Assembly: GCF_030678915.1 (NCBI RefSeq)
Contig: NZ_JAUUTZ010000015.1
Location: forward strand, 1 to 64,000
Direction of reading: 5' to 3'
Length of the DNA: 64,000 bases
From: Paracoccus wurundjeri
GTDB lineage: Bacteria > Pseudomonadota > Alphaproteobacteria > Rhodobacterales > Rhodobacteraceae
Shown: positions 58,112 through 64,000 of the stretch, piece after piece
Numbering within the stretch: position 1 is the first letter of the stretch
Layout: each line of letters opens with the position of its first letter
Program-made: the position numbers and the translations under genes
The notes under the pieces: generated by a model
Seen by the model: only the letters and a program-made list of their open reading frames with translations
The model's database searches: none
What the model was told of the DNA's origin: nothing

Positions 58112-59053
58112 ATGGCGCAGAAGGGACCGGATTTCGTCACACCCATTCGCCGCGTTCTGATCGCGCTGATGGCGATTGCGCTGATCGGTCTTTTTCTGTT
58201 CTGGCGGATCGACAGCCCGCGCGCCGAGAGGATGCGAACCACTCTGGTGGATCGGATCGTGCCCGGTTTCGAATGGGCAATGGTGCCGGTCACGCGTGTC
58301 AGCGAGATGGTAGCGGGGTTCCAGTCCTATGCGCGGCTTTATGAACAGAACCAGGAATTGCGCCGGGAGCTGAGAAAAGCCGCAGAATGGAAGGAAGCGG
58401 CAGTCACCCTGCAAGAGGAAAACTCCAAGCTTCTGGCGCTTAACGAGGTGCGGATCGATCCGGCCCTGACCAGTGTGACCGGGGTCGTCATGGTGGATTC
58501 GGGATCGGCCTTCCGGCAATCGGTGCTGCTGAATGTCGGCACGCGCGACGGGATCATCGACGGTTGGGCAACAATGGACGGCCTGGGGCTGGTGGGACGG
58601 ATTTCGGGTATCGGGCAGCGAACCAGCCGGGTTATGTTGCTGACCGATCCTTCATCGCGGCTGCCCGTGACGATCCAGCCCTCCGGGGTGCATGCCCTGC
58701 TTGTGGGGGATAACAGTTCTTACCCTTTGCTGGAATTCATCGAACAGCCCGATAACGTCCGTGCCGGCGACAGGGCCGTGACCTCTGGCGATGGCGGCGT
58801 TTTCCCTTCGGGATTGCTGGTCGGTCAGGTCGCTCAGGGCGCCGATGGCCGAACACGGCTGCGGCTGGCTGCGGATTACGGGCGACTGGAGTTTTTGCGG
58901 GTCATTCGCTCACATCCGGAAGAGCAGATGAATGATGCCGGTGCGCTGGTCCTGCCCGGAAACGAGCCGGCGCCCATGGGACCGAACTGGCCCGGGCCTG
59001 CACCCATTGACGATTTGAACGCGGAATTGCAGCCGGACGGATCCGGGCAGTGA
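58112..59053 (+). CDS. mreC: rod-shape-determining protein MreC
   Basis: A 313-residue periplasmic scaffold linking MreB to the PBP2-RodA synthase. One N-terminal membrane span is at ~12-32 (VLIALMAIALIGLFLFWR). A coiled coil follows at ~65-105 (YEQNQELRRELRKAAEWKEA), then two beta-barrel domains (GFRQ-like AFRQSVLLNVGTRDGIIDGW; DRAVTSGDGGVFPSGLLVG). The C-terminal tail is Pro-rich. It is 22 bases from mreB and overlaps mreD by four. Confidence 0.94.
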   Translation: MAQKGPDFVTPIRRVLIALMAIALIGLFLFWRIDSPRAERMRTTLVDRIVPGFEWAMVPVTRVSEMVAGFQSYARLYEQNQELRRELRKAAEWKEAAVTLQEENSKLLALNEVRIDPALTSVTGVVMVDSGSAFRQSVLLNVGTRDGIIDGWATMDGLGLVGRISGIGQRTSRVMLLTDPSSRLPVTIQPSGVHALLVGDNSSYPLLEFIEQPDNVRAGDRAVTSGDGGVFPSGLLVGQVAQGADGRTRLRLAADYGRLEFLRVIRSHPEEQMNDAGALVLPGNEPAPMGPNWPGPAPIDDLNAELQPDGSGQ

Positions 59054-59589
59054 TCGAGAATATGCGCAAACAGATCCTGATAGGTTCGGGTCTGTTCATC
59101 CTTTGCCAGCTTGTGATCCTGTTCGCCCGGCTGATGCCGCTTCGGGCGGGGGACATCGGTCAGCCGGGCCCCGATCTGGCCATCTGTCTGTTATTCGCCT
59201 GGCTCTTGCGCCGCCCGGATCAGCTTGCGGCGGTGGCCATCGCCGGGGTTTTCCTGCTTGAAGATATCCTGCTGCTTCGTCCTTTGGGCCTTTGGGCCGC
59301 AATTGTTCTTTTGGCAAGCGAGTATACACGCTCGCGTGAGGCGCGTTGGCGGGATCAGCCGTTTATGATTGAATGGCTGCGGGTCTCGATCATGATCGGG
59401 GTGATGATGCTGGGATATCGTGTGTTGCAGTTGGTTTTCGTTCTTCCCGTCCCTTCGCTGACCAAAATCGCATTGCAATATATTCAGACTGTCGGATTCT
59501 ATCCGCTGGTGGTCCTGGGATCACGCTGGCTGCTTGGATTGCGCCGTATCACCGCAGTCGATGCCGAGATGATGAGACATAACCGATGA
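59050..59589 (+). CDS. mreD: rod-shape-determining protein MreD
   Basis: A 179-residue multi-span membrane protein. The GTG at 59050 overlaps the mreC stop; ATG 59062 is possible. Hydrophobic segments lie around ILIGSGLFILCQLVILFARL, PDLAICLLFAWLLRRPDQLA and VSIMIGVMMLGYRVLQLVF. MreD connects MreC to the elongation complex. It overlaps mrdA by four bases. Identity rests on topology, length and order. Confidence 0.9.
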   Translation: MIENMRKQILIGSGLFILCQLVILFARLMPLRAGDIGQPGPDLAICLLFAWLLRRPDQLAAVAIAGVFLLEDILLLRPLGLWAAIVLLASEYTRSREARWRDQPFMIEWLRVSIMIGVMMLGYRVLQLVFVLPVPSLTKIALQYIQTVGFYPLVVLGSRWLLGLRRITAVDAEMMRHNR

Positions 59590-61532
59590 CGAAATCGCCG
59601 CGCGATGCCATGAAGAACAGTCGCCGTATGGTCCGCAGAGGGCTTTTGCTGGGCGGCATTCAGCTTGGCGTGGTGATGACATTGGGACTCCGGCTGCATG
59701 GGATGCAGATCAAGCATGCCGATGAATACCGGATGCTGTCGGACGGAAACTCGATCAAGATCCGGCTGCTGCCACCCGCCCGTGGTCTGATTCATGATCG
59801 CAAGGGCGTTCTGATTGCCGGAAACGAACAGAATTATCGCGTGACCCTGACCCGCGAAGAGGCCGGCGGTGATGTCGAGTCTGTTCTGCGACGGCTATCG
59901 AAGCTGATACCGATGAGCGAAGCGCGCATGGAGGAATTGCTGAAGGAATTCTCCAAGGAAAGGGCCATCACGCCGATCGTGCTGGCTGACAGATTGACAT
60001 GGGAAGAGTTCAGTTCGATCGCCGTGAATGCGCCCGCACTACCCGGTGTGACGCCGGAATCGGGATTATCGCGTTATTATCCGCGTTCGTATGATCTGGC
60101 GCATGTTCTGGGCTATGTCAGCCGCGTGTCGGATTACGACCTGTCCAGGATCGAGAACCCCGAGCCGGTCCTGATGTTGCCCGAGTTCCAGATCGGCAAG
60201 CTTGGAGTCGAGGCCAAGATGGAGGACGTCTTGCGCGGCACTGCGGGTCAGCGGCGGGTCGAGGTCAATAACTCGGGGCGCGAGATGCGCGAACTCAGCC
60301 GGAAAGAGGGGCAGCAGGGTGGCACGCTGCAACTGACCATCGATGCGGGGCTGCAGAATTATGCGGAGCAGCGCCTTGGCACTGAAAGCGCCGCTGCGGT
60401 GGTCATCGATGTGCAGACCGGCGAACTGCTGTGCCTGTGTTCCTCGCCGAGTTTCGATCCCAACAAATTCGTGCGCGGGATCTCCTCGAAGGACTACACA
60501 TCGCTATTGGAACATAATCACAGGCCGCTGGCCGACAAGACCGTGCAGGGCGTCTATCCTCCGGGCTCGACCTTCAAGCTGGCGACTCTGCTTGCCGGGC
60601 TTGAAGCGGGGGTCATCAATGGCGGTTCGCGCTTTTTCTGCCCGGGATATCTTGAAGTCGGAGGGCGGCGGTTTCACTGCTGGCGGCGCGGCGGGCATGG
60701 GCAAATGGACGCCATCCAAAGCCTCGAACACAGCTGCGACGTTTATTACTACGAACTCGCGCAACGTGTCGGCATCGACCGTATTGCCGAAATGGCGCGC
60801 AAGCTTGGGGTCGGCGTAAGGCACGAACTGCCCTTGTCGGCAATCGCGCAGGGCATCGCGCCCGATCGTGCGTGGAAGCGCGAAAAATACGATCAGGAAT
60901 GGCAGATCGGCGATAGTTTGAATGCCTCGATCGGGCAGGGTTTCGTGCTGGCCTCGCCTTTGCAGCTTGCGGTGATGACCGCGCGGGTGGCGACCGGTAA
61001 ATTGATCGAGCCGCGATTGATCCGCGCGATCGACGGGGTGCCGCAATTGCACGAGGAGCTTCCTGACCTTGGTGTCGATCCCCGAAATCTGAAGCTGGTA
61101 CAGGCCGGGATGGATGCGGTCATGAATTCCGCCCGCGGCACGGCCCGCAGTGCCCGCATCGTTGCGGAAGAATGGCGTATGGCCGGAAAAACCGGCACCA
61201 GTCAGGTACGGAACATCACTGCGGCCGAACGTGCCCGGGGCGTGGTCTCGAACGAACAACTGCCCTGGGAACGGCGCGATCATGCGTTGTTTGTCTGTTT
61301 CGCACCCTATGAGGCGCCGCGCTATGCCGTTTCCGTCGTGGTAGAGCATGGCGGTGGAGGATCGGCGGTCGCCGCGCCGATTGCCCGTGATATTCTTCTG
61401 TTCACATTGGCGGGCGGTTTGCCGCCACTGACTGCGGTGCCCGAAGCGCAGCGTGGCGAAATGGAAGCCCGGCACAACGCCATGAAACTTTATAGCCCTC
61501 AGCCGCCCAAGCAGGGGCGGTCGCAGGCCTGA
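59586..61532 (+). CDS. mrdA: penicillin-binding protein 2 (elongasome transpeptidase)
   Basis: A 648-residue class B PBP. It has a membrane anchor near residues 18-38 (GGIQLGVVMTLGLRLHGMQI), a pedestal region with RLLPPARGLIHDRKGVLIAG, and a transpeptidase domain with the SxxK Ser in YPPGSTFKLATLLAGLEAG, a SxD-type motif in LEHSCDVYYYELA, and KTGTSQVRN. It crosslinks new lateral-wall peptidoglycan with RodA. It starts in a four-base overlap with mreD and is ten bases before rodA. Confidence 0.96.
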   Translation: MTKSPRDAMKNSRRMVRRGLLLGGIQLGVVMTLGLRLHGMQIKHADEYRMLSDGNSIKIRLLPPARGLIHDRKGVLIAGNEQNYRVTLTREEAGGDVESVLRRLSKLIPMSEARMEELLKEFSKERAITPIVLADRLTWEEFSSIAVNAPALPGVTPESGLSRYYPRSYDLAHVLGYVSRVSDYDLSRIENPEPVLMLPEFQIGKLGVEAKMEDVLRGTAGQRRVEVNNSGREMRELSRKEGQQGGTLQLTIDAGLQNYAEQRLGTESAAAVVIDVQTGELLCLCSSPSFDPNKFVRGISSKDYTSLLEHNHRPLADKTVQGVYPPGSTFKLATLLAGLEAGVINGGSRFFCPGYLEVGGRRFHCWRRGGHGQMDAIQSLEHSCDVYYYELAQRVGIDRIAEMARKLGVGVRHELPLSAIAQGIAPDRAWKREKYDQEWQIGDSLNASIGQGFVLASPLQLAVMTARVATGKLIEPRLIRAIDGVPQLHEELPDLGVDPRNLKLVQAGMDAVMNSARGTARSARIVAEEWRMAGKTGTSQVRNITAAERARGVVSNEQLPWERRDHALFVCFAPYEAPRYAVSVVVEHGGGGSAVAAPIARDILLFTLAGGLPPLTAVPEAQRGEMEARHNAMKLYSPQPPKQGRSQA

Positions 61533-61541
61533 GGGATAAGC

Positions 61542-62681
61542 ATGGCGTATCTCGATTATCAGGTTGCGCAGATCCCGACTGGTTGGCGCAAGATCCTGTA
61601 TCTGAACTGGCCGCTGGTTTTCCTGATTTTTGCCGTCGCCTGTTACGGCTTTGTCATGCTGTATTCGGTGGCGGGGGGGGATTTCGAAACCTGGGCCGAA
61701 CCGCAGATTTATCGCTTCATCGTCGGAATGATCCTGATGATCGGGCTTGCCTTCGTGCCGATGTGGTTCTGGCGCGGCGTATCGGTTTTCGCTTATGTAC
61801 TGTGCCTTGTGCTTCTTGCCGCGGTTGAATTGATCGGCGATATCGGAATGGGTGCACAGCGCTGGATAGATATCGGCCCCATTCAATTCCAGCCGTCCGA
61901 GCTGATGAAGATCGCGCTGGTTCTGCTGCTTGCGGCCTATTACGACTGGCTGGATGCCCGTAAGGTCTCGCATCCGTTCTGGGTGCTGGTTCCGGTTCTT
62001 CTGATCCTGACTCCGACCGGGTTTGTCATGATGCAACCCGATCTGGGAACCTCGCTGATGCTGATCACGGGAGGGGCGATCGTGATGTTCGCCGCAGGCG
62101 TATCCCTGTGGTATTTTGCCGGGGTGATATTACTGATCGCAGCCCTCGTGACGGCCGTGATGGAAAGCCGAGATACCGAGTGGCAATTGCTCAAGGATTA
62201 TCAATATCGCCGCATCGACACGTTTCTTGATCCATCTGTCGATCCGCTGGGCGATGGTTACAACATCACGCAGGCGCAGATAGCCCTGGGATCGGGGGGA
62301 TGGTCGGGGCGGGGCTTCATGCAAGGCACGCAATCGCGGCTGAATTTCCTGCCCGAGAAACATACCGATTTCATCTTTACCGTTCTGGCCGAGGAATTCG
62401 GGTTTGTCGGTGCTATCTCGCTTTTGGTGCTTTATTCACTGATCATCGGGTTCTGCCTGTTTTCGGCCATCACCAACCGTGACCGTTTCGGCTCGTTGCT
62501 GACGATCGGGGTCGCAGGCACGTTTTTCGTCTATTTCGCAATCAATATGGGCATGGTAACCGGGATACTGCCGGTCGTCGGCTCTCCGTTGCCGCTTGTC
62601 AGCTATGGCGGGACGGCCATGATGATATTGCTGATGGGGTTCGGTATGATGCAGGCCGCCCATGTCCACAGACCAAGGTGA
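61542..62681 (+). CDS. rodA: peptidoglycan glycosyltransferase RodA
   Basis: A 379-residue SEDS protein with ten membrane spans. AQRWIDIGPIQFQPSELMKI is the SEDS signature. Also seen: MMQPDLGTSLMLITGGAIVM (with the catalytic-type Asp after Gln-Pro), NFLPEKHTDFIFTVLAEEFG, and VGSPLPLVSYGGTAMMILLM. It polymerises lipid II for elongation together with PBP2. The genes of the elongasome are in the usual order. It ends four bases before the dehydrogenase start. Confidence 0.96.
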   Translation: MAYLDYQVAQIPTGWRKILYLNWPLVFLIFAVACYGFVMLYSVAGGDFETWAEPQIYRFIVGMILMIGLAFVPMWFWRGVSVFAYVLCLVLLAAVELIGDIGMGAQRWIDIGPIQFQPSELMKIALVLLLAAYYDWLDARKVSHPFWVLVPVLLILTPTGFVMMQPDLGTSLMLITGGAIVMFAAGVSLWYFAGVILLIAALVTAVMESRDTEWQLLKDYQYRRIDTFLDPSVDPLGDGYNITQAQIALGSGGWSGRGFMQGTQSRLNFLPEKHTDFIFTVLAEEFGFVGAISLLVLYSLIIGFCLFSAITNRDRFGSLLTIGVAGTFFVYFAINMGMVTGILPVVGSPLPLVSYGGTAMMILLMGFGMMQAAHVHRPR

Positions 62682-62685
62682 TCAG

Positions 62686-63594
62686 ATGCAGGTTCTTTTC
62701 GCAGCTCCGGCTTCCATGTGGGACGGGTGGTCCCCGCCATTGATGGCGGCATGTCCGGAAATGTCTCTTGTCCGGGACGGCGATCCGGCAGCTATCGACG
62801 CGATCATTTATGCCCCCGGGGGGGAGATCGAGGATCTGACGCCCTATCGTAACGCCCGGCTTGTCCAAAGCCTTTGGGCCGGGGTCGAGCGGATCATCAG
62901 CAATCCCACTCTGACGCAACCATTGGCGCGCATGGTCGATCCGGGGTTGGCGCAGGGCATGGCCGAGTTCTGTACCGGCTGGGCGATGCGCGCCCATCTG
63001 GGCATGGACGGCTATCTGCAGGACGGCATCTGGCGTCATGGTCAGATTCCTCCGCTGGCGACAGAACGCCATGTCACCATATTGGGCACAGGAGAATTGG
63101 GCGCCGCCGCCGGCAGGATGCTGCGCGGAATCGGATTTCGGGTTACCGGCTGGAGCGCTTCCGGCCGCCCGGTCGAGGGGATGGATGTTCTTGCCGGGGA
63201 TCAGCTTGATCAGGCTCTTGCCCGGGCTGATATCCTGATTTCGCTTCTGCCCGACACCTCTGCAACCGGGAACCTGCTGAATGCTGACAGCCTTCACCGC
63301 CTTCCGCGCGGTGCGTGGCTTGTCAATCCGGGGCGAGGGACGGTGCTGGATGATGAAGGGCTGATCGAGTCGCTGGATTCAGGCCATCTTGGTCATGCGG
63401 TTCTGGATGTTTTCAGAACCGAGCCGTTGCCGTCCGACCATCCGTTCTGGGCACATCCGAAAATTACCGTAACTCCGCACATTGCTGCGGAAACACGTCC
63501 CGGAACCGCCGCTTTGGTCGTGGCCGAAAATTTGCGCCGGGCGATGCGGGGCGAGCAGATCCTGCACCTTGTCGACCGCATGAAAGGTTATTGA
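62686..63594 (+). CDS. NAD(P)-dependent 2-hydroxyacid dehydrogenase, GhrA-like
   Basis: A 302-residue protein (ATG 62686; 62662 would overlap rodA). It resembles glyoxylate/hydroxypyruvate reductase A: ATERHVTILGTGELGAAAGR as the dinucleotide-binding loop, LVNPGRGTVLDDEGLIESLD with the catalytic Arg region, and FRTEPLPSDHPFWAHPKITV, then TPHIAAETRPGTAA with the catalytic His. It reduces glyoxylate or hydroxypyruvate. Convergent overlap with the DUF2062 gene (7 bases). Confidence 0.9.
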   Translation: MQVLFAAPASMWDGWSPPLMAACPEMSLVRDGDPAAIDAIIYAPGGEIEDLTPYRNARLVQSLWAGVERIISNPTLTQPLARMVDPGLAQGMAEFCTGWAMRAHLGMDGYLQDGIWRHGQIPPLATERHVTILGTGELGAAAGRMLRGIGFRVTGWSASGRPVEGMDVLAGDQLDQALARADILISLLPDTSATGNLLNADSLHRLPRGAWLVNPGRGTVLDDEGLIESLDSGHLGHAVLDVFRTEPLPSDHPFWAHPKITVTPHIAAETRPGTAALVVAENLRRAMRGEQILHLVDRMKGY

Positions 63595-64000
63595 ATGGGG
63601 TCCTTGTCCGATGATTCAGGTCGGATGTGGCCCGCTTTATCGCCAGGTGTTTCCGGTTTTGCGGCGCCTTCAGATATATGCGTGTCTGCGGCCTGTTGAT
63701 GAAGCCTGACCCGCGCGATACGGGCAGCCATCTTTTTCTCTCGGCGTTTGTGATAGGCGCGGATCACAGGCACGGTCATGTAATGCGCGGCGGTGCTGAC
63801 CAGCAGGCCGATGATCGTCCCGCCGACGAAATAGGGCCAGTAGACATCCCTGATAAAATGGCCAAGATTTTCCCACTGAGCCTGCTCGGGTCCGAAGACC
63901 GAGCGGAGATTATACCATAATTCGGCACTGGCGCGCGTGAACTCGCTGAAAATCAATTGCGGCGACAACTGACCCCCAAGCCCCAGAAGCTCGCGTCCCA
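63588..64000 (-). CDS. DUF2062 family protein, N-terminus beyond the right edge
   Basis: The visible 137 codons are the C-terminal part. The frame runs to the window edge as GRELLGLGGQLSPQLIFSEF. It has one clear membrane segment (WPYFVGGTIIGLLVSTAAHY) followed by a basic juxtamembrane helix (VIRAYHKRREKKMAARIARV) and a polar tail. The YFVGG and YHKRR arrangement fits DUF2062, an inner-membrane family of unknown function. A TTG near 63968 is probably not the start, since the frame remains family-like beyond it. Confidence 0.8.
   Translation of the reverse strand, partial: GRELLGLGGQLSPQLIFSEFTRASAELWYNLRSVFGPEQAQWENLGHFIRDVYWPYFVGGTIIGLLVSTAAHYMTVPVIRAYHKRREKKMAARIARVRLHQQAADTHISEGAAKPETPGDKAGHIRPESSDKDPIQ

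Overview
The window is alphaproteobacterial, most likely a Paracoccus-like member of the Rhodobacteraceae. The basis is the GC-rich codon use, a murA / DUF2948 neighbourhood, leuA next to an mreB-mreC-mreD-mrdA-rodA cluster, and a possible MoxY/MoxX-like two-component pair. It falls into three parts.

(1) Positions 1-2.9 kb hold a small stress cluster. A heat-shock-type promoter and a ROSE-like RNA thermometer precede two Hsp20 genes. A divergent NDUFS4-like (complex I accessory subunit) gene and a short hypothetical gene follow. It is unclear whether this belongs to the chromosome or to the adjacent mobile element.

(2) About 2.9-39.3 kb is a prophage or prophage-derived island that abuts tRNA-Thr(GGT). 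Early genes run rightward: winged helix, GapR-like, HNH nuclease, excisionase-like, tyrosine integrase. Virion genes run leftward: an N4-gp56-type capsid, head-tail proteins, an S74-type chaperone protein, internal virion proteins with a muramidase-like domain, a ~2,000-residue polyvalent protein, a SASA-type tail spike, a lamin-G-like protein, a glycine-rich protein and a lysis cassette. Cargo genes interrupt this plan: three AT-rich sulfotransferase-like genes, an alpha/beta hydrolase, a MliC-type lysozyme inhibitor, an exported RidA-like protein, a lipoprotein and an SH3b protein. Terminase and portal genes are not seen. Two truncated, oppositely oriented frames meet near 36.4 kb and suggest an internal deletion.

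The most unusual signal is a family of five 5'-leader elements with the core CATAGGA(A/C/T)GTGC. One lies at the first gene of each late transcription unit (capsid, polyvalent protein, tail spike, a 73-aa gene, endolysin). In each, the core pairs with sequence at or just after the start codon, and one stem position covaries. The same prophage encodes a 56-residue CsrA-like protein, and CsrA proteins bind GGA motifs in leaders. This suggests a phage-borne post-transcriptional regulon, although two canonical CsrA RNA-contact arginines are replaced. A second repeat family, with core CCGTAAGATTACCTACGTAG, occurs five times. Four of the copies form two modules of the same layout (repeat, stem-loop, stem-loop, repeat).

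(3) From 39.3 to 64 kb the sequence is ordinary chromosome: tRNA-Thr, murA, DUF2948, a GNAT protein, nth, a PfkB kinase, a Hint-domain protein, fabF-mltG, an HDAC-family amidohydrolase, DUF924, a histidine kinase / response regulator pair, a TusA-like protein, a UspA-AGCS symporter pair, leuA with a leucine-rich leader peptide, the rod-shape and cell-wall elongation operon, a hydroxyacid dehydrogenase and a DUF2062 protein cut by the window edge.
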